A DNA stretch of 64,000 nucleotides from Puccinia triticina (lineage: Eukaryota > Basidiomycota > Pucciniomycetes > Pucciniales > Pucciniaceae): positions 3,534,001 through 3,598,000 of the forward strand of contig NC_070564.1 of NCBI RefSeq assembly GCF_026914185.1, in the 5' to 3' direction. Under the pieces are notes generated by a model that saw only the letters and a program-made list of their open reading frames with translations, had not been told where the DNA came from and searched no databases. A program made the translations under genes and the position numbers. Shown here piece after piece: positions 9,705 through 21,030 of the stretch (its first letter is position 1; each line of letters opens with the position of its first letter).

Positions 9705-12604
9705 AATCCTTCTGCCATATGGTTACTAAAATGTTCAAAATCCCCCAAAGTCTCATTGAGTACCTTTAATGACCACGAAAACCCCAAATGTAGCAGCTAC
9801 AGTGCGATCAGTTCCCAAATATCACTACTTTGATAGTTTCTTGGTGTCTCTGCCACTATATCTCATCCCAGTGTGGGAATTCTTCTGCCAAGTGGTGACC
9901 AAAATGGTTCAAAGCCACCAAAGTTTCATTATGTACCTTTAAATGACCACAAAAACCCTAAATGTAGCAGCTACACTCTGATCAGTTCCCAAATATCACC
10001 ACTTTGGTAGATTCTTGGTGTTTCTGCCACTATATCTCATCCCAGTTGGGAAATCCTTCTGCCATATGTTACCAAAAAGTTTACAGGCCCCCAAAGATTT
10101 ATTATATACCTTGAATGACCACAAAAACCCCAAATGTAGCAGCTACAGTCTGATCAGTTGCCAAATATCACTACTTTGGTAGTTTCTTGGTGTTTCTGCC
10201 ACTATACCTCATACCAGTGTGGGAATTCTTCTGCCATATGATTACCGAAATGTTAACAAGACCTCACAGTTTCATTATGTACCTTTAATGACCACAAGAC
10301 TCCAAATGTAGCAGCTACAGTCTGATCAGTTCCCAAATATCACTACTCTGGTAGATTCTTGGTGTTTCTGCCACTATATCTCATCCCAGCGTGGCAATCC
10401 TTCTGCCATATGGTTACCAAAATGTTAACAATTTCTCAAAGATTCATTATGTACCTTGACTGACCACAAAACCCCCAAATGTAGTAGCTACAGTCTGATC
10501 AGTTCCCAAATATTACTACTTTGGTAGTTTCTTGGTGTTTCTGCCACTATATCTCATCCCAGCCTGTGAATCCTTCTGCAATATGGTTACCAAAATGTTT
10601 AAAATTCCTCAAAGATTCATTATGTACCTTTACTGACCACAAAACCCCCAAATGTAGCAGCTACAGTCTGATCAGTTCCCTGGTATCACTACTTTGGTAG
10701 ATTCTTGGTGTTTCTGCCACTATATCTCATCCCAGCGTGGGAATCCTTCTGCCATATGGTTACCCAAATGTTTACAATTCCTCAAAGATTGATCCTGTAC
10801 CTTTAATGACCACAAAACCCCCAAATGTAGCAGCTACAGTTTGATCAGTTGCCAAATGTCACTACTTTGGTAGTTTCTTGGTGTTTCTGCCACTATATCT
10901 CACCCCAGTGTGGGAATCCTTCTGCCATATGGTTACCAAAATGTTCATAAGCCCCCAAGGTTTCATTATGTACCTTTACTGACCACAAATCCCCCAAATG
11001 TAGCAGCTACAGTCTGATCAGTTCCCAAATATCACTACTTTGGTAGATTCTTGGTGTTTCTGCCACTATACCACATCCCAGTGTGGCAATCCTTCTGCCA
11101 TATGGTTACCAAAAAGTCTATAAGCCCCCAAAGTTTCATTGTGTACCTATGGTGACCACAAAACCCCCGAATGTAGCAGCTACAGTCTGATCAGTTCCCA
11201 AATATCACTACTTTGGTAGTGTCTTGGTGTTTCTGACACTATATCTCATCCCAGTGTGGGAATCCTTCTGCCATATGGTTACCAAAATGTTTAAAGGCCC
11301 CCAAAGATTAATTTTATACCTTTAATGACCACAAAACCTCCAGTTGTAGAAGCTACAGTATGATCAGTTCCCAAATATCACTACTTTGGTAGTTTCTTGG
11401 TGTTTCTGCTACTATATCTCACTCCAGTGTGGGAATCCTTCTACCATATGGTTACCAAAAGTTGACAGGCCCCCAAAGATTCAATGTGTACCTTTAATGA
11501 CCACAAAACCCCCAAATGTAGCAGCTAAAGTCTGATCAGTTCCCAAAGATCACTACTTTGGTAGTTTCTTGGTGTTTCTGCCACAATATCTCATCCCAGT
11601 GTGGGAATCCTTCTGCCATATGGTTACCAAAATGTTTACAGGCCCCCAAAGATTCATTTTACACCTTGAATGACCACAAAACCCCCAAATGTAGCAGCTA
11701 CAGTCTGATCAGTTGCCAAATATCACTACTTTGGTAGTTTCTTGGCGTTTTTGCCACAATATCTCATCCCAGTTGGGGAATCCTTCTGCCATATGCTTAC
11801 CAAAATGTTCACGAGCCCCCAAAGTTTCATTATGTACCTTTACTGACCACAAATCCCCTAAATGTAGCAGCTACAGTCTGATCAGTTCCCACATATCACT
11901 ACTTTGGTAGTTTCTTGGTGTTTCTGCCACTATATCTCACCCCAATGTGGGAATCCTTCTACCATATGGTTACAAAAAGTTTACAGGCCCCCAAAGGTTC
12001 AATGTGTACCTTTAATTGACCACAAAACCCCCAAATGTAGCAGCTACAGTCTGATCAGTTCCCAAATATCACTACTTTGGTAGTTTCTTGGTGTTTCTGC
12101 CACAATATCTCATCCTAGCGTGGGAATAATTCTGCCATATGGTTACCAAAATGTTTACAGGCCCCCAAAGATTCATTGTACACCTTAAATGACCACAAAA
12201 CCCCCAAATGTAGCAGCTACAGTCTGATCGGTTGCCAAATATCACTACTTTGGTAGTTTCTTGGTGTTTCTGCCACAATATCTCATCCCAGTTGGGAAAT
12301 CCTTCTGCCATATGTTACCAAAATGTTTACAGGCCCCCAAAGATTCATTGTATACCTTTAATGACCACAAATCCCCCAAATGTAGCAGCTACAGTCTGAT
12401 CAGTTCCCAGATACCACTACTTTGGTAGATTCTTGGTGTTTCTGCCACTATATCTCATCCCAGCGTGGGAATCATTCTCCCATATGGTTACCAAAATGTT
12501 TACAGGCCCCCAAAGATTCATTGTATAAGTTTAATGACTACAAATCCCCCAAATGTAGCAGCTACAGTCTGATCAGTTCCCAGATATCACTACTTTGGTA
12601 GATT
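9705..12604 (+). repeat. ~173-bp satellite, array B (+ orientation)
   Basis: About 17 head-to-tail copies of the unit seen in array A; successive TAGCAGCTAC positions such as 9791, 9965, 10137 and 10309 give periods of 172-174 bp. Copies differ by scattered substitutions and 1-3-bp indels, so the array is not freshly homogenised. No reading frame is conserved between copies; short ORFs here are chance. Confidence 0.95.
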
Positions 12605-12931
12605 CTTAAGAGTCCTGAATGGGGCAGGGCTCTTCACTGGTCAGGTCTGGGGGCACTGGGACAGAGTTCTAGAACCAAAGTGGGCTGAATTGCAGAGTGG
12701 AGCTAGCTCAGGAGAGATGAAGGGATCAATCTCTCTGTTAGTCTATGTACAATCTGAGAGGGAAAGGAAAGAAGAGAGGAGAGATGAATATGAGCAGACT
12801 TACCCAGCTCAGGAGAGATGAAGGGATCAATCTCTACTGAGCTAGGAGGGGCGGGGAATGGCTGGACTAAGTACGGGTCTGTTTGGCATCCTGTGATCCA
12901 TCTTGTGACACCCCGGAGGCAGGGGGTTACA
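12605..12931 (-). repeat. LTR (downstream copy) of the degenerate gypsy
   Basis: 327 bp, ending GGGGGTTACA. Contains a ~30-bp direct repeat (CTCAGGAGAGATGAAGGGAT…) near 12709 and 12809 on either side of a CTTACC junction. Confidence 0.85.
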
Positions 12932-13548
12932 TTCTCTACCCCCTATAAAAAGGAAGAAGTAAGAGGGAAGAGGAAGAAAAAGGAGGAAGGAGAAATGGTG
13001 GCTGAGATAGACTGGGAAGAGAAGGGGCCTGGGCAAGGTTGGTACTGTTGAGGGAGGTTGGAAGTTGATGGAGTGATGCAGGTAGGGTGGGAGCTTCCCT
13101 GAGGCAGTTGGTGGGGAAAGGAAAAGGGGAGACGTGGAAACTGATGGTTGAAGAGTTAAGGGATTGACAAAAGGTGAAGGGAAAGGGTGAAAGGTGATAA
13201 GTGGCTGGAGGATTAGGATAAATTGGTAGGCAAATTGAATTTGAGCTGGGGGAGCAAGGTCCAAGTTTGGCTCTGGATAAAGGCAAGGTTGGATGGGGAA
13301 GGGGAAGAAGTTGAGACTGGGGATGAAGCGTCTGGTTGTTGGGGAAGGCGCTGCAAAGATAACATTGGGCCGGAAAAGGAGGGGTTAGACGTGCGGGAAG
13401 GTGATGGCTGAGTTGGCAAGGGCAAGGTGAGTTTGGATGAGTGAGGACTGAAGAGTGGAGAGTTTGTTGGGGCAGGTGCTGTGCGGAAAGTAGCATGGGG
13501 ATCTTGGGCAGGGTACGCTGTAGCCCAGGACGAGGTGGTTGATGACAA
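12932..13548 (-). other. Low-complexity inner region of the degenerate gypsy
   Basis: Purine-rich on the plus strand; on the minus strand a Pro/Ser/Thr-rich frame runs through it without recognisable motifs. Probably decayed sequence between the integrase remnant and the 3' LTR. Confidence 0.4.
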
Positions 13549-14121
13549 TCAGTTGTGGTCCGGAGTGAACTCAGGTGTCTCAACTGGGGCCACTGTCAAC
13601 TTGTCCAAATGTTGGCAGGCGGGGCACTCAAGCATAAAATTCCGCACCTTGTTGGACAAGGACGTCCAAATATAACTTCTACCAAGCCGAGAAACCGTCT
13701 CAATCCATCCCGGGTGGACCAGTGATTCGTGGTCCATGTGAATGATCATGAGGCAAATCTCTGGTTCTTTTGGGATAACCAAGCATCCGTTGCTGTAAAG
13801 GAGTCCATTGATTCTTGTGCACTTGTCCCCCAACGGTAGGACCTTCACAAGTTCTTGATGGAAATTGTCGGCCGCATACCCTGCTTGAAACCGGCGAATG
13901 CGCTGGTCAGGAAACAAGGCTGCAATGTCCGACATCGCTGCTGGAGGAGGAGGTGGGGCTGAGTTGGATGCCAGCGTGGTCTTAGGGGAGCAGGGCGTGG
14001 TAGGCGGGCATGGGCAGGCTGTAGGGCAGGGAGACAATGAGCAGGGTCCAGAAGAATGGTGGCAGAGGCAGCTCAAGGACGCTGTGGTAAGCCAATCCTG
14101 ATCTACCCAGAAAACCAGCAA
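13549..14121 (-). pseudogene. Gypsy integrase N-terminal (HHCC zinc-binding) fragment
   Basis: The second half of this 190-codon frame reads as the start of a gypsy integrase: INGLLYSNGCLVIPKE, then IIHMDHESLVHPG, an aromatic spacer with GRSYIWTSL, and LECPACQHLDK. This is the H-x-H…C-x2-C zinc region that precedes the DDE core. The first ~60 residues are Pro/Cys-rich and do not look like RNase H, and the DDE core is absent. It is a deletion remnant; no function is expected. Confidence 0.7.
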
Positions 14122-15095
14122 CCATCAATCACAATGCTGTCACACCTCAAGAATAAATCCCATACCTCTGGCCCCCTTGTCAGCAAAGCCCAAGCCCCTC
14201 AACATCCCCACTCAATGGAAATACCCTGGATAATAGTATTCCCTCTTCCCACACTCTCCCTCTCTTGGATAAACCCTCTTCCTAGTCTCAAACATCTACC
14301 CAGATCACATTTTACCCCCTTCTTCTAGTGTTTCCTTAGAACCATGTGCTCAAAGATGTATAAGCACCCTTGAAACCCTTCACCCTCCAAACCCAACATG
14401 ATACACATTATGCTAGACATAGCCCCAAACCCCACCTAGATTATTACTTCCTGAAACACTTCATGAAACACCTGACTCCTCCTATCTTAGATCCTTAGAT
14501 TACTTCTTCCTGAAACACTTCCTGAAACTCATAACTCCTCCTATCTTAGATCATAGAATATTCTACCCCTATTATGTCTCACATATCCCCTCCTCCAACT
14601 AGGAAGATTGCACCATAGCCCCCAGAAGATGGCATCATCCCCACCCACTATTACACCATCATGTGACTCCTTGAACCACTACTCTGACCACATGGCTGTT
14701 TCATCCTATAGAAGTAGAATGTTCTATGCTTCCCTGCAGGTTATCCTTGTTTCCTCATGGCTCCTCTTTCTTGTGTATATAAACTGGGTTGTTTTCCTCT
14801 TCATTTATTCCCCATCAGATCCTGTCAAAGTAATTCAGATCACTGGTCACCATTCACTAGCCTAGCTTATGCCATTAAATCAGAGTGGACAAGCTTGATA
14901 AGTCTATGCCAAATATATCAGGTTGGACAGACTTTACATTACCTTTAACTTGCTATTAGATTAGTAGAAAGTAAACCCTTAGACAAACCTCAAGAATCCT
15001 CTATAGCCACACCTTTCCATAAGAGTCCACACTCTTATATTCTTTTTCTTGTTCCCAGAGAGGCAGCCCATTAAAGCACCATTCCCTCTCCAGCT
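14122..15095. other. Non-coding A/T-richer insert inside the gypsy remnant
   Basis: About 970 bp between gag and the integrase fragment, different in base composition from both. It has a TATATAAACTGG box near 14776 and short direct repeats (CTTCCTGAAACACTTC at about 14447 and 14507). It could be an LTR or other insertion replacing the missing pol, but I could not define ends or a target duplication. Confidence 0.3.
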
Positions 15096-15959
15096 CTATT
15101 CATCCCAAGAGTAGTTCCACAACGCCCGAGGCGAGATTGAGGGCGGCATAGGGGACGATGGGGAGGAAGCGGGCGATGAGGAGTCGGGAGGTGAGTTCGG
15201 GGGTGTTGAATCTGTTAGGGAAGCCCTCAAATCTGAAGGGGTCGACGACGCGCTGGATGAGCAAGGGAGGGCGGGGGATGAGTCTGAGGATGAGCCTGCG
15301 GCTGGTGCGTGCAAGCAGGTAGGCGGCGTAGGAGTCAAGGGCGGTGAGCAGACAGCTGAGCGAGGTGGCAAACCAGGTCGGTTAGATGGCCCCAATGAGG
15401 ATTTTGAGCAGGGCGGTGCCTGGGACAGAGAATGCCTCCTGAAATACAAACAGCAGGGAGAAGACAAGGGCAAGGTGGAGGGCCTGGGCGGGCAAGGAGC
15501 GGGAGTATGCGCGCAAGTGGCTGATCTGGCTTTGGATGAGCTCAAGCGAGTTGGGCAGGGCCAGCTGGGGGATGGAGTGGATGGCGGCGGAGAGGGTGAA
15601 CTTGACGGCAATCCCAGAGAACCGGGTGGGGATTGGACTGGTGATTTTCTTAGCAGTGCTGCCGGTGATTTCTTGTCAGATAGCACAGGCTCAAGGCCTT
15701 GCTTGATCAAATAGCGGAACAAACCCGCCAGGGGAGCATCGGAGACAAGTTGGAATTGAGATGGCAGTCCAAAGAGCAGCTGGGATGGCTCTCTTCCCGC
15801 CAACAGGATGTGCACGGCCTCCTCCAGATGCCTGATCCGTTCTTCATAGTCCTTGGCTGTCTGGTTAATTGGTCCCAAGTATTTTTTCTGATGCATCATG
15901 GGTCCAGGAAGAAAGCGCCGAAGAGGCCAAGAGTGTGATGTTGGATAGCCAGGGGCCAA
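15096..15959 (-). pseudogene. Gypsy gag-like protein, Ser/Pro-rich (287 codons)
   Basis: Begins MAPGYPTSHSWPLRRFLPGP, then a helical stretch (KDYEERIRHLEEAVHILLAG) and APLAGLFRYLIKQGLEPVLSD. The last ~150 residues are almost only Ser, Pro, Ala and Leu. The position beside the 5' LTR of a minus-strand gypsy and the match to the gag remnant split by copia-1 support a Gag role. No zinc knuckle is seen. The frame is open but the element lacks its polymerase, so I treat it as a remnant. Confidence 0.5.
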
Positions 15960-16375
15960 GGTTAAAAAATCAGGCCAGGAGAGTCAGGGAGGCGAGGATT
16001 TCGCGGAACAGCAGAGTAGGCAGAGGTTTCTGGGGTAACAATGGCGGGGGCCTTTTGGCAGTGGCGGAGTTCAGAGGTCAAGGGGCCTTTTGGCAGTTGC
16101 GGAGCTCGGAGGTCAAGGGTGAGGGCTTGTGGGCCAGTTACAAGGTTTGAAGGGCAAGAGGTTCCAAGTTTCCTGAGGAGGATGTGAGGTTTGTTTGTGT
16201 GCAGGGCAGGTAGCAGGTTGGTTATTGTTCAGTCGAGTGATTCTTCAGGTCAGGTTGTAGACAAGGTCAATGTAGGTCAGGGCAGGTCCGGCTGAAGGGT
16301 GTTCAGGGCAGGTGGGGTGCAGGGCAGGAGGATTGATGTCAGGTCAGGCGCAGGTTATTCGTTCAATTGGACAAC

Positions 16376-16480
16376 TATGCAGGTCAGGTTTCAGGATCAG
16401 ATTCAGGTATTTTGGGTTCAGATTCAGATAGGTCAGGTTCAGATTCAGATAGTTCAGGTTCAGGTTCAGGTTAAGGGTCA
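16376..16480. repeat. TTCAGG/TTCAGA hexamer repeat
   Basis: Imperfect run of CAGGTT/CAGATT units (for example TCAGGTTCAGATTCAGATAG), just inside the right-hand LTR. On the minus strand it would encode a Leu-Asn repeat. Confidence 0.75.
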
Positions 16481-16529
16481 GGGAAGGCAGTCGGACATTT
16501 GGGTGGTGTTTAGTTTGAGAAAAAAAAAG

Positions 16530-16855
16530 TGTAAGAGCCCTGAATGGAGGGGGCTCTTCACTGGTCAGGTCTGGGGGCACTGGTACAGAGTTCTAGAACC
16601 AAGTTGGGCTGAATTGCAGAGTGGAGCTAGCTCAGGAGAGATGAAGGGATCAATCTCTCTGTTAGTCTATGTACAATCTGAGAGGGAAAGGAAAGAAGAG
16701 AGGAGAGAGGAATATGAGCAGACTTACCTAGCTCATGTGAGATGAAGGGAGCAATCTCTACTGAGCTAGGAGGGGTGGGGAACGGCTGGACTAAGTGAGG
16801 GTCCGTTTGGGATCCTGTGATCCATCTTGTGACACCCCAGAGGCAGGGGGTTACA
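16530..16855 (-). repeat. LTR (upstream copy) of the degenerate gypsy
   Basis: 326 bp, TGTAAGAGCCCTGAATGG…GGGGGTTACA, with inverted ends TGTAA/TTACA. About 95% identical by eye to the copy at 12605. Confidence 0.85.
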
Positions 16856-17261
16856 CTACAGGCCCCCAAAGATTCATTATGTACCTTTTATGACCACAAA
16901 CCCCCAGTTGTAGAAGCTACAGTCTGATCAGTTCCCAAATATCACTACTTCGGTACTTCCTTGGTGTTTCTGCCACAATATCTCATCCCAGTGTGGGAAT
17001 CCTTCTGCCATATGGTTGCCAAAATGTTCATAAGCCCCAAAGGCTTCATTATGTACCTTTACTGACCACAAAACCCCCAAATGAAGCAGCTACAGTCTGA
17101 CCAGTTCCCAAATATCACTACTTTGGTAGATTCTTGGTGTTTCTGCCACTATATCCCATCCCAGTGTGGCAATCCTTCTGCCATATGGTTACCAAAATGT
17201 TTACAGGCCCCCAAAGTTTCATTATGTACCTTGCGGAACACAAAACCCCCAAACGTAGCAG
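16856..17261 (+). repeat. ~173-bp satellite, array C (+ orientation)
   Basis: Two and a third copies in the same direction as arrays A and B, ending with AACGTAGCAGCT at 17261, where the repeat turns round. Confidence 0.9.
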
Positions 17262-19127
17262 CTGGGGGCCTGCAAACATTTTAGTAACCATATGGCAGAG
17301 GGATTCCCACACTGGGATGAGATATACTGGCAGAAACACCAAGAAACTACCAAAGTAGTGATATTTGTGATCTGATCAGACTGTAGCTGCTACATTTGGG
17401 GGTTTTTTGGTCAGTAAAGGTACATGGTGAAACTTTGAGGCCTTGAATACATTTTGCTAACCATATGGCAGGAGGTTTCTCACGCTGTGATGAGATATAG
17501 TAGCAGAAACACCAAGAAACTGCCAGAGTAGTGTACTAGTGATATTTGGGAACTGATCAGACTGTAGCTGCTACAGTTGGGGGTTTTGTGGTCATTAAAG
17601 GTACATAATGAACCTTTGAGGGCCTGTCAATATTTGGTAACCATATGGCAGAAGGATTTCCAAGCTGGGATGAGATATTGTGGCAGAAACGTCAAGAACC
17701 TACCAAGTAGTGATATTTGGGAACTTATCAGACTACAGCTGCTACGTTTGGGGGCTTTGTGGCCATTAAAGGTATATAATGAAGCTTTGGGGGCTAATGA
17801 ACATTTTGGTAACCATATGGCAGAAGGATTCCCACACTGGGATGAGATATTGTGGCAGAAACACCAAGAAACAACCAAAGTAGTGATATTTGGGAACTGA
17901 TCAGACTGTAGCTGCTACATTTGGGGGTTTTGTGGTCGTTGAAGGTATATAACAAATCTTTGAGGGCCAGTGAATGTTTTGATATCCATATGGCAGAAGG
18001 ATTGCCACGCTGGGATGAGATATAGTGGCAGAAACACCAAAAAACTACCAAAGTAGTGATATTTGGGATCTGATCAGACAGTAGCTGCTACATTTGGGGG
18101 TTTTGTGGTCAGTAAAGGTACATGATGAATCTTTGGGGGCCTGTCAACATTTTGGTAACCACATGGAAGGAGGATTTCCACACTGGGATGAGATATAGTG
18201 ACAGAAACACCAAGGAACTACAAACGTAGCGATATTTGGGAACTGATCAGACTGTAGCTGCTACATTTGGGGGTTTTGTGGTCAGTAAACGTACATAATG
18301 AAACTTCGGGCCCTTATAAACTTTTTGGTAAGCATATGGCAGAAGGTTTGCCACGCTGGGATGAGATATAGTGGCAGAAACACCAAGAATCTACCAAAGT
18401 AGTGATATTTGGGATCTGATCAGACTGTAGCTGCTACATTTGGGGGTTTTGTGGTCAGTAAAGGTACATAATGAAATTTTGGGGGCTTATGAACATCTTG
18501 GTAACTATATGGCAGAAGTATTCCCACACTGGGATGAGATATAAGGGCAGAAACACCAAGAAACTACCAAAGTGGTGATATTTGGGAACTGATCAGACTG
18601 TAGCTGCTACATTTGGGGTTTTTGTGGTCAGTAAGGCACATAATGAAACTGTGAGGGTTTTTTAACATTTTTGTAACCATATGGCAAAAGGATTCCCACA
18701 CTGGGATGAGATATTGTAGCAGAAACACCAAGAAACTACCAAAGTAGTGATATTTGGGAGCTTATCAGACTGTAGCTGCTACATTTGGTGGTTTTGTGGT
18801 CACTAAAGGTACATAATGAAACTTTGGGGGCTTATAAACTTTTTGGTAACCATATGGCAGAAGGTTTTCCACCCTGGGATGAGATATAGTGGCAGAAACA
18901 CCAACAAACTACCAAAGTAGTGATATTTGGGAAATGATCAGACTGTAGCTTCTACAACTGGGGTTTTGTGGTCATTTAAGGTACATAATGAATCTTTGGG
19001 GGCCTTTCAACATTTTGGTAACCATATGGCAGAAGGATTCCCACGCTGGGATGAGATAAAATGACAGAAACAGCAAGAAACTACCAAAGTAGTGATATTT
19101 GGGAACTGATCAGATTGTAGCTGCTGC
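17262..19127 (-). repeat. ~173-bp satellite, array D (inverted)
   Basis: About 11 copies in reverse orientation (…GGTAACCATATGGCAGAAGG…, …GACTGTAGCTGCTACATTTG). The switch at 17261/17262 is abrupt: GTAGCAGCT is followed directly by GGGGGCCTGCAAACATTTT. It ends at about 19127 in GTAGCTGCTGCATAATGG, after which unrelated sequence starts. Confidence 0.95.
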
Positions 19128-19724
19128 ATAATGGATGTGACCCCAAACACAATATTTATGGGTTTTTTATGCAGAACAATTGTCCAATCAAATTCCATGT
19201 GGAAATATTCCTCATTAATCTGTGGTTGATAACAAAAGTAGATAAAAAAAAGAACCTGACAAAAATATGCTAAACCATGGTAAACTAATTTCAAAAAGGC
19301 CTTCTATGCATGTAGCACTTCAAGTATGATGTGCAATATCTTCAGGAAATTCAACCAACCAAATTAAAAATGTTTGCAGGATGGTATCATGAGAGAAGTC
19401 AGGGGTCAATGTTTTTCCTTATTTGAAAAAAAGTGGATTTGGAGACTTCTGATAACATCAATTGTTGAAGAAAAAAAAAAAAAAAAACTTTGAAACCCCT
19501 CAGCCAACCTGGATTAATCCTAAAACTTGCAATGTCTTTTTTTCATGAAGAATTGAATGGTGTATGTAAAATTTATGAATGTTATCAGGCAAAAAAAAAA
19601 AAAAATCCTGGGGCTTGAAGCTATTAGTACAGGGGGAAGAAGAATTAAAGAAGATTATTAAGGAGACATGGAACACACACAAATGTAGCAAGAGGAATTA
19701 AAAAGAATGATCAACACAAATTGA
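19128..19724. other. Gene-free A/T-rich stretch
   Basis: No convincing reading frame, RNA gene or repeat structure. Poly-A runs at about 19470-19486 and 19591-19605 could be decayed retroelement tails, but no partner coding sequence is next to them. Confidence 0.5.
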
Positions 19725-20003
19725 TCAATATACGCTTATATATTGATCAATATGCGACATTGCAAATTCATCCATCTTGGTAGTGGGGAGAGTAACTTTG
19801 TTTTTCTGGCAGCACGTTGAGAAACTGATTCTGGTGTTGGAGGCGTTGGCAATAGCGGCCTCCTTGTGGAAATGGAGTGCACGGCAATGAATAAAATGGC
19901 CCGAGACAATGTGGAGTGCTGAACATAATTGAATCACAAAAGTGATGCTCTGAGTTGGAAGCAATGGTGGTGACGGCCTTGCCGGGGGTGTTGATGATCC
20001 CAA
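19725..20003 (-). pseudogene. Helitron replicase N-terminal zinc-finger fragment
   Basis: The minus-strand frame contains CRALHFHKE followed about 15 residues later by FSTCCQKNKVTLP. This is the spaced pattern C-x-A-x-H-(F/W)-x-x-E…F-x-x-CC-x-x-x-KV-x-LP found near the N-terminus of Helitron Rep/helicase proteins. The first cysteine of the usual CxxC pair appears as Phe (GHFIHC), and no Rep (HUH) or helicase domain follows, so this is a degenerate piece. Other frames upstream (to about 20300) are open in short stretches and may be earlier parts of the same relic. Confidence 0.55.
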
Positions 20004-20694
20004 GGGGCATTTTTGGATAATTGAGGGGTGAGCGTTTCACGGGGAGCAATAGTTGTTTGATTTGCGGCTCTTTAAGGGATACTGGGCGGCATGCAAGAGA
20101 GAGCAAGAGTGGGAAGAAGGACGGTTGAAGTCAAATTTTGAGCGGGTGGGATTGTCGGGGGGACGCAAAAACTTTGGCCGGAGCAATGATCTAAACACAA
20201 TCAATGTGGAGGTGTTGACAACGGACAATGAATTATATGTAGCTCACCCGGATCCCCGTGTGTTTTGCCGGGTAATAAAGGGAGAGGAATGGGGAAGTTT
20301 GTGTTGAGTATGGTCAAACTTTTGATCAATGGGGCAAATTGTACCTGATGTTGATTTCAATTTGGCAATTGACTGGCCTGCTAGTTGAAATCTGGAATGA
20401 AGTTTGTTACAATATGAGGCTAATCATGCCATTCATGGTGGTTGTATTTACAAGATAACAATGCAATTGTGTAGCGGCATACGGATGATGATGATAATGT
20501 GGGAAAAATGGAATTGAACATGTTGTGGGTTGTGGTTTGGAATGGAACAAATGAGAAAAACCATCTCCGTGAGACGGGAGATCAGACAGCAGATAATAAG
20601 CAAATGATCAGATAACCCGTCTGTCTCACACGCGATTCGTGCGTAGGAGATCAGCCATGAGGAGAAATGGGAAGGGTTGGATAACCTGTCTGTC

Positions 20695-20968
20695 TCACAA
20701 ACGCTTCATGCACTTGGCGGCATCCTTCAAAACGTCCTTACAAGGTTGGCCTCGTCGCTTTGGGATTACCTCTTCCTCGCTCTCTTTGTCAAACTCTTTT
20801 TCTGAGGCCGTTTGTCCGTCTTTGGAGGGGTCAGGCAAAGGATTATGCGCCTTCCCTTTGCCTTTTGAGGGTTTCAAGGCGGGCAGGACAGGGGATGTTG
20901 TGAACTTGTGCGGCGGGACCAAGGTTGGGGATTGGTTGGGGGCAGTAGTTTTGGGCGTGAATTTGGTC
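20695..20968 (-). CDS. Possible last exon: Lys/Pro-rich with AT-hook-like motif
   Basis: A minus-strand frame open from a splice acceptor-like AACCAG at 20969-20974 to a stop at 20695. The product is basic and Pro-rich, then acidic (KEFDKESEEEV), then PKRRGQPCKDVLKDAAKCM. KRRGQP resembles an AT-hook core (RGRP) with one change. A CTAAC branch-like site lies ~20 nt upstream of the acceptor. It may be the 3' exon of the gene starting at 21869, but the connecting splice cannot be phased without meeting a stop. No homologue recognised. Confidence 0.35.
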
Positions 20969-21030
20969 CTGGTTGATTAATAAACGTTAGAAAATTAAGT
21001 TTTTGCCCACAAAATGTGGTGGAAAAGTGC

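Larger units (their letters stand above)
12605..16855 (-). mobile_element. Degenerate Ty3/gypsy element, minus orientation
   Basis: Direct repeats at 12605-12931 and 16530-16855 (~326 bp, TGTAAGAG…GGGTTACA) are the LTRs. The gag-like frame lies next to the right-hand LTR and an integrase zinc-binding fragment lies to its left, so the element reads right to left. Protease, reverse transcriptase and RNase H are missing. The left LTR begins CTTAAGAG where the right one begins TGTAAGAG. The satellite flanks are at different phases of the repeat (GGTAGATTC on the left, CTACAGGCCC on the right), so no target duplication is visible. Confidence 0.75.
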
